Of a stretch of DNA of 51,351 bases, positions 33,799 to 42,556 are shown in pieces. Under the pieces are notes generated by a model. The model saw nothing but the letters and a program-made list of their open reading frames with translations, was not told the origin of the DNA and ran no database searches. Numbering within the stretch: position 1 is the stretch's first letter; each line of letters opens with the position of its first letter. The DNA is from Micrococcales bacterium (lineage in GTDB: Bacteria > Actinomycetota > Actinomycetes > Actinomycetales > Cellulomonadaceae), in the NCBI GenBank assembly GCA_009779195.1, contig WRET01000018.1:1-51351 (forward strand), written 5' to 3'. The translations under genes and the position numbers were made by a program.

Positions 33799-35055
33799 TC
33801 ATGTGGGGAGTCCGTTGTCGGCCCAGGTCAGCGGGGCGGGGACGGGCAGGGCATCGGTCTGGGCGGCGACGCGCGACAGGCGGGGGTCGACGGTGGCGGG
33901 GGTGGGGAGGTCTTCGTCGGTGACGCCGAGGTCGCGCAGGCGGCGGGCCGAGACCAGGACGCGGGTGTCCCACGAAGCGACGGTCTGGTTGTACGTGGTG
34001 GTGGCCGACTCCAGGGCGCGGCCCAGGCGGCCCAGGTGCGTGCCCATCGTGGCCAGGCGGCCGTGCAGCTGGCGGCCGAGGTCGAGGACGGCTTGGGCGT
34101 TGTCGGCCAGGGCGTCTTGGCGCCAGGCGTAGGCGACAGTGCGCAGCAAGGCGAGCAGGGTGACGGGGGTGGTGACCACGACGCGGGAGTCGAAAGCGTG
34201 CTCGACCAGGCCGGGGTCGGCCTCCAACGCCACGGACCAGAACGACTCGACGGGGACGAACATCACCACGAACTCTGGTGCGGGGGAGAACTGCTCCCAG
34301 TACTGCTTGGCGGCCAGGGCGTCGACGTGGGCGCGGACCTGGCGGGCGTGGGCGGCGTACCCTGCCGCGCGTTCGTCGGGGTCGTCAGCCTGGGCGGCGG
34401 CCAAGAACCCCAGGAACGGCGCTTTGGCGTCGACCACCACGTGTTTGCCCCCGGCCAGGCGCACCACCATGTCGGGGCGCAGGGAACCGTCGTCGGTGCG
34501 TGTCGTGCGCTGCTCGGCGAAGTCGACCCGGTCTAGCATCCCGGCGGCCTCGACGACCCGGCGCAGCTGTACCTCGCCCCACCGGCCGCGCACCTGCGAC
34601 CCGCGCAGGGCGGTGACGAGCTGGGCGGTCTCGTACCGCAGCCCCGAAGCCTCTTCGCGCATGGTCCGCACCTGGGCGCCCAGCAGCGCCTGCCCCTCGG
34701 CGCGGGCCTGCTCGGTGGTGCTCAGGGTGCGGCGCACGTCGTCGAGCGTCCGCGACAGCGGTTCGAGCAGGTCACGCAACGCTGTGTCCCGGGCGGCGTG
34801 CTGGCCAGCAGCGGACCTCTGCTCAGCGGCGAACTGCGCTGCGAGCCTGTCCGACGAGTGCGCCAACGCCTCGGCAGCCAGAGCCCCGGCCCGTTCGGCG
34901 TCCGACAGCGACAGCGCGTCCAGCCGGGCCTGTGTCGCCTGTGCCTGCACCTGGGCGTCGTGCAGCTGCGCCAGCGTCCGCCGGCCGCCCGCCAACCACC
35001 CCAGCACCAGCCCGAACCCCAGCCCGACCACCACACCAACAACGAGGTATCCCAT
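33799..35055 (-). CDS. rmuC: DNA recombination protein RmuC
   Basis: This 418-residue RmuC-family protein has one N-terminal membrane helix (LVVGVVVGLGFGLVLGWLAG), a long coiled coil to about residue 130, and the PD-(D/E)XK-like RmuC domain with RGRWGEVQLRRVVEAAGM, RPDMVVRLAGGKHVVVDAKA and PVESFWSVALEADPGLVEHA. E. coli RmuC limits inversion at short inverted repeats; its biochemistry is unclear. I start at MGYLVVG; a start nine codons earlier is possible. An N-terminal segment of this gene recurs as a fragment at 42461-42539. Confidence 0.93.
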   Translation of the reverse strand: MGYLVVGVVVGLGFGLVLGWLAGGRRTLAQLHDAQVQAQATQARLDALSLSDAERAGALAAEALAHSSDRLAAQFAAEQRSAAGQHAARDTALRDLLEPLSRTLDDVRRTLSTTEQARAEGQALLGAQVRTMREEASGLRYETAQLVTALRGSQVRGRWGEVQLRRVVEAAGMLDRVDFAEQRTTRTDDGSLRPDMVVRLAGGKHVVVDAKAPFLGFLAAAQADDPDERAAGYAAHARQVRAHVDALAAKQYWEQFSPAPEFVVMFVPVESFWSVALEADPGLVEHAFDSRVVVTTPVTLLALLRTVAYAWRQDALADNAQAVLDLGRQLHGRLATMGTHLGRLGRALESATTTYNQTVASWDTRVLVSARRLRDLGVTDEDLPTPATVDPRLSRVAAQTDALPVPAPLTWADNGLPT

Positions 35056-35168
35056 ACCCCCATCCTTGCCCCGACCACCCACACACTGGCCCGACGGGAC
35101 GTTTGCGCTGCTCAGAAGCAGGATCTTAGGTCAAAGGGCATGGCCCGCGCCACCACAGCAGCGTTTGG

Positions 35169-36386
35169 TCACGCCGTGGTGGACTGGTCGAGGAGGGCCA
35201 GGACAGCTGTGCGGGCCAGCAGGGCGGCGCCGTGGGTGACAGCCCGGTCGTCGACGACGAGGTCGCCCTGGTGCAGGTCGTAGGTATGCGCCCCGGGGGT
35301 GCGGGTCCCGAGGCGGGCCATGGCACCGGGGACCGACGTCAGGTACCAGGCGAAATCTTCGCCGCCGAGGGACTGCTCGGCGAGGACGACCGAGTCAGGG
35401 CCGACCACGTCGTAGGCGGCCTGTTCGAGCACAGCGGTCCCGGTGGCGTCGTTGACGACCGGGGGGACGCCTTTGACCACACGGACCTCGCCGTGCACAC
35501 CCAGCGGTCCGACGAGCGCGTCGACGATACTGCCGACCTCGTCGCCAGCCTGCTCCCAGGCGCGGGCGTCGAGGGAGCGCAGCGTCCCGGCGAGGGTGGC
35601 TGACGAAGGGATGGCGTTGACCGCCTGGCCGGAGTGCACGGTGCCCCAGGTGAGGTTCACACCCCACCGCGGGTCGAAACGTCGGCCCAGCACCGCCGGG
35701 ACGGTCGTCATGACCTGGCCCAACGCGTACAGCAGGTCACCGGTCAGGTACGGGCGCGAGGTGTGCCCGCCCGGGCCGGTGAGCGTGACGTGCACCTCGT
35801 TGGACGCTGATGTGATCGTCCCGATCCGTGTGCCTACCTGGCCCACGTCGAGCTTGGGGTCGCAGTGCACGGTGTACACGCTCGACACCCCGTCGAGCAC
35901 CCCGGCGGCCATGAGGTCCAACGAGCCACCGGGCTGGACCTCCTCAGCAGGCTGGAAGACCAGCCGCACCCCACCAGGCAGGTGGCCCTCGTCGGCCAGG
36001 CGCGCCAGCACCAGACCAGCGCCGAGGACCGCCACGGTGTGCACGTCGTGGCCGCACGCGTGCGCCACCCCGGGCACTGTGGACGCGAACGGCGCCCCGC
36101 ACGTGTCAGGCACTGCCAGGGCGTCCATGTCGGCCCGCAGGGCGACCCGCCGTGCCCCATCTGGGCTGGGCCCGGTATCTGCGACCAGCCCGGTGCCGGT
36201 CAGCGTGCGAGGTTCGAGGCCCGCGGCCCTCAGACGGTCGGCCACGACGGCGCTGGTGCGGTGCTCGGTACGTGCGAGCTCGGGGTGGGCGTGCAGGTCG
36301 CGGCGCAGCGCGACAAGCTCGTCGCCCAGCTCGGCCACCAGCGCCAGCACCCGCTGGGCCCCTGGTACCTGCGCCGTGGCGTCCAC
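35169..36386 (-). CDS. M20 family amidohydrolase
   Basis: This is a metal-dependent amidohydrolase of 405 residues from the M20D (hippurate hydrolase/IAA-amino acid hydrolase) branch. The opening LRRDLHAHPELARTEHRTS is typical. Metal and catalytic residues are seen in LRADMDAL, HACGHDVHT, FQPAEEVQPGG and, near the end, GGEDFAWYL. The dimerisation lid lies in the middle (GPGGHTSRP). Substrates may be N-acyl amino acids; specificity cannot be read from the sequence. It starts 16 bases after the manC stop and is probably co-transcribed with manC. Confidence 0.92.
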   Translation of the reverse strand: MDATAQVPGAQRVLALVAELGDELVALRRDLHAHPELARTEHRTSAVVADRLRAAGLEPRTLTGTGLVADTGPSPDGARRVALRADMDALAVPDTCGAPFASTVPGVAHACGHDVHTVAVLGAGLVLARLADEGHLPGGVRLVFQPAEEVQPGGSLDLMAAGVLDGVSSVYTVHCDPKLDVGQVGTRIGTITSASNEVHVTLTGPGGHTSRPYLTGDLLYALGQVMTTVPAVLGRRFDPRWGVNLTWGTVHSGQAVNAIPSSATLAGTLRSLDARAWEQAGDEVGSIVDALVGPLGVHGEVRVVKGVPPVVNDATGTAVLEQAAYDVVGPDSVVLAEQSLGGEDFAWYLTSVPGAMARLGTRTPGAHTYDLHQGDLVVDDRAVTHGAALLARTAVLALLDQSTTA

Positions 36387-36402
36387 TGGGCTCAGGCTCG
36401 CT

Positions 36403-37545
36403 TCACAGCAGGCTGGTGGCGCCGCGTGCGCGCCAGGCGTCGACAGCGGTCTTGACCTTCTGGGCGTGGGCGCGGGTGGTCACCAGCAGGGCGTCGGGGG
36501 TGTCGACGATGACGGCCTCGTCGAGCCCGACGACGGTGACTGCTCGCCCGGTCGTCACCACGAAGGCGTCGTCAGCGTCGATGCGCAAGACGAGGTCGTC
36601 GTCGCCGAGGGTGGCGGAGCGCGGGGGGTCGCCACCAGGACCGTCGGGGTCGCCGGCGCCGAGCAGGGCAGCCAGGGAGTCGAAGTCGCCGACGTCGTCC
36701 CAGCCGAACAAGCCGGGGATCACCGCCACCCCGCCGTTGGCGGCGACCGGTTCGGCGATGGCGTGGTCGATGGCGATACGGGTCAACGTCGGCCACACCG
36801 CGTCCAGGACGGCATCGCGCTGGGGGGTGTCCCACGCGGCGGCGAGCTGGCGCAGGCCGTCGTGCAAGGTGGGCAGCTGGGTGTGCAGGTGGTCCAGCAG
36901 CACACCGGCCGCCACGACGAACATCCCTGCGTTCCAGCAGTACCTGCCCGTGGCCAGGTAGGTCCAGGCGGTGTCGGCGTCAGGTTTTTCGGTGAAAGTG
37001 GTCACGTGCCGGGCGGTGGGAGCACCAGCGACACCCAGCTGGTCACCTTCGGCGATATACCCAAAAGCCGTGGACGGGCCGGCCGCTTTGATGCCGACGG
37101 TCACCACGTACCCGGCGTGAGCGGCGGCGACGGCCTCGGCCACGGTGCGCTCGAAGATGTCCTGGTTGTCCACGACGTGGTCTGCGGCGAACGAGCCGAG
37201 CACCGTCTCGGGTCCGTGACGCTGTGCCAGGACCGCAGCGGCCAGGCCGATCGCGGCCATGGAGTCACGCGGCGACGGTTCGGCGAGCACCTGGTCCAGC
37301 TCGCCGTCGACGAGCTCGGGCACCTGGCGCACGACCTCGTCGCGGTGGGCCCGTCCGGTGACGACCATGAGCCGGTCTGGTCCGGTCAACGGCAGCAGGC
37401 GGTCGACGGTGCCCTGCAGCAAGGTGCGTCCGCTGCCGAGCATGTCGACCAGGAACTTGGGCCGGCCGGTGCGAGACAGCGGCCACAGCCGCGTGCCAGC
37501 GCCCCCGGCCGGGATAACGGCGTGGAAGCCTTCGATCCCCGACAT
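36403..37545 (-). CDS. manC: Mannose-1-phosphate guanylyltransferase
   Basis: This nucleotidyltransferase makes GDP-mannose from mannose-1-phosphate and GTP for mannosylated cell-envelope glycans. The signature is VIPAGGAGTRLWPLSR with the catalytic lysine K30 in GRPKF. Other family motifs are LGSFAADHVV, FTEKP and YCWNAGMFV. The C-terminal half includes FGWDDVGDFDSL, typical of ManC. The 380-residue length corresponds to the stand-alone GMP-type form without an isomerase domain. Confidence 0.93.
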   Translation of the reverse strand: MSGIEGFHAVIPAGGAGTRLWPLSRTGRPKFLVDMLGSGRTLLQGTVDRLLPLTGPDRLMVVTGRAHRDEVVRQVPELVDGELDQVLAEPSPRDSMAAIGLAAAVLAQRHGPETVLGSFAADHVVDNQDIFERTVAEAVAAAHAGYVVTVGIKAAGPSTAFGYIAEGDQLGVAGAPTARHVTTFTEKPDADTAWTYLATGRYCWNAGMFVVAAGVLLDHLHTQLPTLHDGLRQLAAAWDTPQRDAVLDAVWPTLTRIAIDHAIAEPVAANGGVAVIPGLFGWDDVGDFDSLAALLGAGDPDGPGGDPPRSATLGDDDLVLRIDADDAFVVTTGRAVTVVGLDEAVIVDTPDALLVTTRAHAQKVKTAVDAWRARGATSLL

Positions 37546-37813
37546 ACCCCAGAGCGTAATCGGTCCGCGGGCAGGCAGTGACCTGAGGGCTCGTCGGTCA
37601 CTCCACCGGCTACCGGCAGGGCCTGGGTGCGCGTACTACCCCATAGCGTCTTCCAAGAGACGAATGCCGCGCTCTCCACATAGTGAGACGGTCCGCTCCG
37701 GCAGGAAACCACACTCTTGCTGTATGTGCTGTGGGGCGGGAAGGTTGAACCGCACTAGAGTCGTGGTGCGGCGCCGTTTGGTGCCATCAGGCCCTGCGTC
37801 AGGAGGTCACGAG
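37546..37813. other. Upstream region of sdhCDAB
   Basis: This 268-base divergent region carries the promoters of manC and the sdh operon. A TAGAGT hexamer near 37754 could be a -10, but I see no matching -35 at proper spacing. AGGAGG at 37801-37806 is the ribosome-binding site that decides the TTG start of sdhC. Confidence 0.4.
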
Positions 37814-38278
37814 TTGTCTGCTCCGCCCCAAGTCGGACCGGCGAAGGCGCCGGTCGGCACTCTCTACCGCGGGCGCGCGGGGATGTGGGCCTGGGTGATG
37901 CACCGCATCACAGGGTTCCTCATCTTCCTGTTCCTGCTGGTCCACGTGTTGGACACCGCGATGGTCCGGGTCTCGCCCGAGACGTACAACGCGGCTATCA
38001 GCACCTACGCGAACTGGGTGATGGGCTTCGTCGAGGCCGGTCTGGTTGTCGCGATCGTCTTGCACGCAGCGAACGGCCTGCGCATCGTCGCGGTCGGCTT
38101 CTGGTCCAAGGGCACCAAGTTCCAGCACCAGCTGTTGCTGGCTGGGGTCGCCTTGGCCGTGGTGCTGGTGCTGCCGTTCCTCGTCGTGCACATGTCCCAC
38201 ATCTTCGGGTCCGATCCTGAGTCCGACCCGACACCGCCGATCACGATCACCTCCTCACCGATTCCTGGGGGTAACTGA
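37814..38278 (+). CDS. sdhC: Succinate dehydrogenase cytochrome b556 subunit
   Basis: This membrane anchor of 154 residues binds heme b and quinone for complex II. Three membrane helices are visible, with conserved HRITGFLIFLFLLVHVLDTA (heme-ligand histidine in LLVH) and VLHAANGLRIVAVGF. TTG is the start because AGGAGG lies seven bases upstream and no ATG or GTG is better placed. The stop shares a base with the sdhD start (TGATG). Confidence 0.94.
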   Translation: MSAPPQVGPAKAPVGTLYRGRAGMWAWVMHRITGFLIFLFLLVHVLDTAMVRVSPETYNAAISTYANWVMGFVEAGLVVAIVLHAANGLRIVAVGFWSKGTKFQHQLLLAGVALAVVLVLPFLVVHMSHIFGSDPESDPTPPITITSSPIPGGN

Positions 38279-38748
38279 TGACCGCCATCGCTGATCCGAA
38301 GGCCCCTCGTACCCGGTCGAACGGGCCGGGCCGTCGTGCCACACGCACCAACGCCGAAGCCGCTGCCTGGATGTTCATGCGGGTCTCGGGAATCACGCTC
38401 GTCGTCTTGCTCGCGGTCCACCTCACCTCGAACCTCATCGTGCCCGAACAAGGGGTGCGCAGCCTCGACTTCGCTTTCGTGGCTGGTAAGTGGTCGAGCT
38501 TTGGCTGGCAGCTGTGGGACCTGGCGATCTTGTGGTTGGCCATGATCCACGGCGGCAACGGCCTGCGGACGATCATCAACGACTACGCGCACAACAACGT
38601 TGTCCGGCTGTGGTGCAAAGTGCTGGTCGCCGTGGCTTTCGGCGCTGTCGTCCTGCTTGGCACCCTGGTGATCTTCACCTTCGACCCGTGCCCGGCCATC
38701 AACGGCGTGGTTCGTCCGGGTTCCCCCTCCTTCTGCTTCGCCCACTGA
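38278..38748 (+). CDS. sdhD: Succinate dehydrogenase membrane anchor subunit
   Basis: This 156-residue anchor has three membrane helices: SGITLVVLLAVHLTSNLIV, WQLWDLAILWLAMIHGGNGL and VLVAVAFGAVVLLGTLVIF. The histidines in LLAVH and MIHGGNG are probable heme and quinone-site residues. The N-terminal 30 residues are polar and basic, on the cytoplasmic side. It is translationally coupled to sdhC and ends 17 bases before sdhA. Confidence 0.93.
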   Translation: MTAIADPKAPRTRSNGPGRRATRTNAEAAAWMFMRVSGITLVVLLAVHLTSNLIVPEQGVRSLDFAFVAGKWSSFGWQLWDLAILWLAMIHGGNGLRTIINDYAHNNVVRLWCKVLVAVAFGAVVLLGTLVIFTFDPCPAINGVVRPGSPSFCFAH

Positions 38749-38765
38749 CCTGGAGATAGCCACAC

Positions 38766-40601
38766 ATGCAGACCCACCAGTACGACGTCGTGATCATCGG
38801 TGCCGGAGGCGCCGGGATGCGCGCCGCCCTCGAATCCTCGGTGCGTACGCGCACCGCGGTCATCTCCAAGCTGTACCCGACCCGGTCCCACACCGGCGCG
38901 GCCCAGGGCGGTATGTGCGCTGCCCTGGCCAACGTCGAGGAGGACAACTGGGAGTGGCACACCTTTGACACGGTCAAGGGCGGCGACTACCTGGTCGACC
39001 AGGACGCGGCCGAGATCATGGCCAAAGAAGCCATCGACGCGGTCCTCGACCTGGAGAAGATGGGCCTGCCGTTCAACCGGACGCCTGAAGGCCGTATCGA
39101 CCAGCGCCGCTTCGGCGGGCACACCCGCAACCACGGCGAGGCTGCCGTGCGCCGCTCGTGCTACGCCGCTGACCGCACAGGCCACATGATCTTGCAGACC
39201 CTCTACCAGCAGTGCGTGAAGAACGACGTCGCTTTCTTCAACGAGTTCTACGCGCTGGACCTGCTGGTGGACCACGACCTGTCGGCCGGGAACGTGCGTC
39301 CCGGCGAGGAGGTCAACGTCATCGGGGTCGTCGCTTACGAGCTGGCGACCGGCGAGATCCACGTGTTCCGCGCCAAGTCGGTGGTGTTCGCCTCCGGCGG
39401 GGCCGGGCGGATGTTCAAGACCACGTCCAACGCCCACACCCTCACCGGTGACGGGATCGCGCTGGCGTACCGCCGTGGCCTTCCCATCGAGGACATGGAG
39501 TTCTTCCAGTTCCACCCCACGGGCCTGGCTGGTCTGGGCATTTTGCTCTCCGAGGCCGCCCGCGGCGAGGGCGGGATCTTGCGCAACGCCGACGGCGAAC
39601 GGTTCATGGAGCGTTACGCCCCGACCATCAAAGACCTGGCGCCGCGCGACATCGTCGCCCGGTCCATGGCCAACGAGGTGCGTGAGGGCCGCGGGTGCGG
39701 GCCGAACAAGGACTACGTCCACCTCGACCTGACGCACCTGGAACCAGCGCACATCGACGCCAAGCTGCCCGACATCACCGAGTTCGCCCGCACCTACCTG
39801 GGTGTGGAGCCGTACACCGAGCCGGTGCCGGTCTACCCGACCGCGCACTACCTCATGGGCGGTATCCCCACGAACGTCGAAGGCGAGGTGCTGCGCAACA
39901 ACGACGACATCGTCAAGGGCCTGTACGCCGCCGGGGAGTGCGCCTGCGTGTCGGTCCACGGGTCGAACCGTCTGGGCACCAACTCGCTGCTGGACATCAA
40001 CGTGTTCGGCCGGCGCGCTGGTATCGCCGCTGCTGAGTACGCCGCCGGAGCCAGTTTCATCGAGCTCGACGACGACGCCGACCCAGCGGCGGACGTGGTC
40101 GCCCAGCTCGAGGAGATCCGCGGCCGGGCCGATGGTGAGAGGCCCAGCGACCTGCGCAAAGCCCTCGCCGAGACGATGGACCTCAACGCCCAGGTGTTCC
40201 GCACCGAGGACTCCCTCGAACAGGCGCTGGCCGACGTGCGCAAGCTCGCCCGGCGGTACCGCAACGTGTGCGTCCAGGACAAGTCCCAGGCGTACAACAC
40301 CGACCTGCTGGAGGCGCTCGAGCTCGGGTTCATGCTGGACCTGGCTGAGGTCGTCGTCCTCGGGTCGTTGCTGCGCAAGGAGTCGCGTGGTGGGCACTTC
40401 CGCGAGGACTACCCCCTGCGCGACGACGTCGGTTTCATGCGTCACACGATGGCGTACCGTCGGCCTCTCGACGACAACGGTGCGGTCGGTGACGCTTCCG
40501 GCCCGTTCGCGGTGAACTCGGCCGCTACCGACCACCGTGTGGTGATCGGCAGCAAACCTGTGACCCAGACCCGCTACCAGCCGATGGAGCGCAAGTACTG
40601 A
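38766..40601 (+). CDS. sdhA: Succinate dehydrogenase flavoprotein subunit
   Basis: This FAD-containing catalytic subunit of 611 residues oxidises succinate to fumarate. The dinucleotide motif is [17 protein letters not shown]. The flavin-linking histidine is H42 in [11 protein letters not shown]. Active-site motifs are [28 protein letters not shown] and [14 protein letters not shown], with [19 protein letters not shown] near the FAD. The C-terminal helical domain is complete. It overlaps sdhB at a single base (TGATG). Confidence 0.97.
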   Translation: MQTHQYDVVIIGAGGAGMRAALESSVRTRTAVISKLYPTRSHTGAAQGGMCAALANVEEDNWEWHTFDTVKGGDYLVDQDAAEIMAKEAIDAVLDLEKMGLPFNRTPEGRIDQRRFGGHTRNHGEAAVRRSCYAADRTGHMILQTLYQQCVKNDVAFFNEFYALDLLVDHDLSAGNVRPGEEVNVIGVVAYELATGEIHVFRAKSVVFASGGAGRMFKTTSNAHTLTGDGIALAYRRGLPIEDMEFFQFHPTGLAGLGILLSEAARGEGGILRNADGERFMERYAPTIKDLAPRDIVARSMANEVREGRGCGPNKDYVHLDLTHLEPAHIDAKLPDITEFARTYLGVEPYTEPVPVYPTAHYLMGGIPTNVEGEVLRNNDDIVKGLYAAGECACVSVHGSNRLGTNSLLDINVFGRRAGIAAAEYAAGASFIELDDDADPAADVVAQLEEIRGRADGERPSDLRKALAETMDLNAQVFRTEDSLEQALADVRKLARRYRNVCVQDKSQAYNTDLLEALELGFMLDLAEVVVLGSLLRKESRGGHFREDYPLRDDVGFMRHTMAYRRPLDDNGAVGDASGPFAVNSAATDHRVVIGSKPVTQTRYQPMERKY

Positions 40602-41380
40602 TGAGTGACTCGACCCAGACCCCAGCCAAAGAGGTGGCGTCGTTCAGCGTCACTTTGAAGATCATGCGCACCATCCCGTCGGACGAGCCGTCCGCCGGTT
40701 ATGGTGCGCCCACACCTGAGCCGACGTCGCGGTGGGACACGTTCACCCTCACCATGCACGGTACTGACCGTGTGCTTGACGCTCTGCACAAGGTCAAGTG
40801 GGAGCTCGACGGTACGTTGACGTTCCGGCGTTCGTGCGCGCACGGCGTGTGCGGGTCGGACGCCATGCGTATCAACGGCCGCAACCGTCTGGCGTGCAAG
40901 ACATTGCTGAAGGACCTGAACCTGACCAAGCCCATCACGATCGAACCGATCAAGGGCCTGCCAGTGCTCAAAGACCTCGTCGTGAACATGGATCCGTTCT
41001 TCGACGCCTACCGCGAGGTCCAGCCCTTCCTCATCGCCTACGGGGTGGAACCCACCGCCGAACGCCTGCAGTCGGTACGTGAACGTGCACGGTTCGACGA
41101 CACCACCAAGTGCATCTTGTGCGCGTGCTGCACGACCAGCTGCCCGGTCTTCTGGAACGACGGGCAGTACTTCGGCCCCGCGGCGATCGTCAACGCCCAC
41201 CGGTGGATCTTCGACTCACGCGACGACGGCGCAGCCGACCGCATGGAGATCCTCAACGACCGCGAAGGCGTGTGGCGCTGCCGCACCACGTTCAACTGCA
41301 CCGACGCGTGCCCCCGCGGCATCCAGGTGACCAAGGCGATCTCCCAGGTCAAACGGGCCATCCTCATCCGGACCCACTGA
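40601..41380 (+). CDS. sdhB: Succinate dehydrogenase iron-sulfur subunit
   Basis: This 259-residue protein passes electrons from SdhA to the membrane quinone site. The [2Fe-2S] cysteines are in SCAHGVCGSDAM and RLACKTLL. The [4Fe-4S] and [3Fe-4S] clusters use CILCACCTTSCP, then NCTDACPRGI. It is the last gene of sdhCDAB and is followed by a perfect 15-bp stem-loop. Confidence 0.97.
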   Translation: MSDSTQTPAKEVASFSVTLKIMRTIPSDEPSAGYGAPTPEPTSRWDTFTLTMHGTDRVLDALHKVKWELDGTLTFRRSCAHGVCGSDAMRINGRNRLACKTLLKDLNLTKPITIEPIKGLPVLKDLVVNMDPFFDAYREVQPFLIAYGVEPTAERLQSVRERARFDDTTKCILCACCTTSCPVFWNDGQYFGPAAIVNAHRWIFDSRDDGAADRMEILNDREGVWRCRTTFNCTDACPRGIQVTKAISQVKRAILIRTH

Positions 41381-41390
41381 CAGGTCGTCC

Positions 41391-41423
41391 GACGCAGCCC
41401 CCGGCCCCGCCGGGGGCTGCGTC
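41391..41423 (+). terminator. Terminator of the sdh operon
   Basis: GACGCAGCCCCCGGC (41391-41405), loop CCC and GCCGGGGGCTGCGTC (41409-41423) form a perfect 15-bp stem starting ten bases past the sdhB stop. ATCTGT follows, with no long T-run. Confidence 0.85.
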
Positions 41424-41448
41424 ATCTGTACCCGAGACGACGCGCAAG

Positions 41449-41743
41449 GGTGAGACGGTAGGGACGGTTCCTGCCTAACGTCCGGCGAGACGGTGGGGAC
41501 GGTTCCTCAGTCTTGCCCGCCGCGCCGTGGGCGCAGCTTGGCAAGACAGCAGGAACCGTCCCCACCGTCTCCCCACCGTCTCGCCTCGTCCACCGTCTCG
41601 CCTGGTCCCGGCGCAGCGGGCAACGACAAGGGCGAGACAGCGGGCGATAAGGGCGAGACAGCGGGGACGGTTCCTACTGTCTTGCCAAGCTGCGCCGTCA
41701 CGGCGCAGCGGGCAAGACTGAGGAACCGTCCCCACTGTCTCGC
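41449..41743. repeat. Cluster of GGGGACGGTTCCT-family hairpin repeats
   Basis: A left half copy (41449-41473) is followed by a full copy in reverse orientation (41484-41584) and a full copy in forward orientation (41651-41743). Orientation is told by which side has TTCCT-CAGTCTTG and which has TTCCT-ACTGTCTTG or GCTGTCTTG. CCCCACCGTCTC is tandemly duplicated at the end of the first full copy. This fills most of the 550 bases between sdhB and nrdH. Confidence 0.87.
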
Positions 41744-41810
41744 TGGTGAGACGACGGGAGACACCACCACAACAACCCCGGCCCCAGCCAAGGACGGCTC
41801 ACAACACAAG

Positions 41811-41857
41811 GCCGCGTCAGCAGTGGCGGGTCGGAGCTGCGCCACTGCCGACGCGGC
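41811..41857. terminator. Stem-loop downstream of nrdH
   Basis: The 18-base arms at 41811-41828 and 41840-41857 pair at 17 positions around an 11-base loop (GCCGCGTC.GCAGTGGCG). It lies about 75 bases past the nrdH stop and could end that transcript. Confidence 0.6.
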
Positions 41858-41930
41858 AGATGGTAGCCAGCCGGGCCGACGCGGTTTGCGATCCGGGCGC
41901 CGGCCCGGGGCGGTCTCGGGGGACGGGGGA

Positions 41931-42176
41931 CTAGGCGACTGAGGGGGCCGTGACGAGCTCGAGGGCGGCGATCTTGTCAGGGCGGAAGCCGGACCAGTGC
42001 TCGCCACCGGCGGTGACGACAGGGGCCTGGATGTGGCCGAGGGACATGACGTAGTCGCGCGCGTCGGCGTCCTGGCTGATGTCCACGACGGTGTAGTCGT
42101 GGCCAGCCTTGTCCAGCGCGCGGTAGGTCGCGGTGCACTGGACGCACGAGGGTTTGCTGTAGACCGTGATCGTCAT
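41931..42176 (-). CDS. nrdH: Glutaredoxin-like protein NrdH
   Basis: This 81-residue redoxin supplies electrons to class Ib ribonucleotide reductase, itself reduced by thioredoxin reductase. The active site is C11 and C14 in KPSCVQCTAT. The family's C-terminal motif is seen in GGEHWSGFRPDKIAAL, and the cis-proline is in APVV. The ATG follows AAAGGAG. NrdI, NrdE and NrdF genes normally follow nrdH, but here a stem-loop and repeats come next, so nrdH stands alone. Two NrdR boxes precede it. Confidence 0.93.
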   Translation of the reverse strand: MTITVYSKPSCVQCTATYRALDKAGHDYTVVDISQDADARDYVMSLGHIQAPVVTAGGEHWSGFRPDKIAALELVTAPSVA

Positions 42177-42261
42177 TGTGTGTTGCTCCTTTGTTCCGTA
42201 GTCGCTTCGTGCTCTCACCCGGTGGCGACCCCCCGGCGCTCCCGGCTGTGAGAGTGGCTTC

Positions 42262-42309
42262 ACACTACACCTAGTGGTCGAGATAGCAACTCACTACTAG
42301 GTGTTGTGC
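42262..42309. promoter_or_regulatory. Pair of NrdR boxes
   Basis: ACACTACACCTAGTGG (42262-42277) and, on the other strand, GCACAACACCTAGTAG (42294-42309) fit the palindromic NrdR consensus acaCwAtATaTwGtgt. Their centres are 32 bases apart, the three-turn spacing usual for NrdR. They lie 86 bases upstream of nrdH. Confidence 0.8.
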
Positions 42310-42332
42310 TTACACGGATGTGGTTTTCACCC

Positions 42333-42352
42333 TGTGGATAACGTTCTCCACA
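42333..42352. promoter_or_regulatory. Inverted pair of DnaA boxes
   Basis: TGTGGATAA (42333-42341) is the exact complement of the DnaA box TTATCCACA. TTCTCCACA (42344-42352) is an inverted neighbour with one change. Weaker matches CCGTCCACA (42388) and TCGTCCACA (42421) follow. They lie just beyond the NrdR boxes. Confidence 0.6.
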
Positions 42353-42460
42353 TATCCGCCACCACTGCGACCAGCCTCGCCGCCGAGCCGTCCACACCGG
42401 CCGAGGACGTCACCGGCGTGTCGTCCACAACGCCGTCCCCCGTCTGGCCCAGACGTGCCA

Positions 42461-42539
42461 GCTGGACGCGTTCTGGCAGGCGGACGCCGGACGGGTTGGG
42501 GCTCTGGCTGCCGAGGCGTTGGCGCAGCCGTCGGGCGGA
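42461..42539 (+). pseudogene. Fragment related to the rmuC N-terminal region
   Basis: This segment matches rmuC (34846-34924, opposite strand) at roughly 66 of 79 positions, including a 29-base identical core. The same frame is kept: QLDAFWQADAGRVGALAAEA here against RLDALSLSDAERAGALAAEA in RmuC. No start or further RmuC similarity is seen. It lies in the untranslated region before mshD. Confidence 0.7.
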
Positions 42540-42556
42540 CGTGCTGGAATGGGGGT

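Noticed and set aside
35443-37581. Long plus-strand open frame of about 712 codons
   Set aside because: It is antisense to the M20 amidohydrolase and manC, both fully recognisable.
41484-41743. Hairpin repeats as simple sdh terminators
   Set aside because: A separate perfect stem-loop already follows sdhB at 41391-41423, and the same repeats occur at five other unrelated sites.
42333-42429. DnaA boxes as a replication origin
   Set aside because: There are only one exact and a few weak boxes, no AT-rich unwinding region, and no dnaA, dnaN or gyrase genes nearby.
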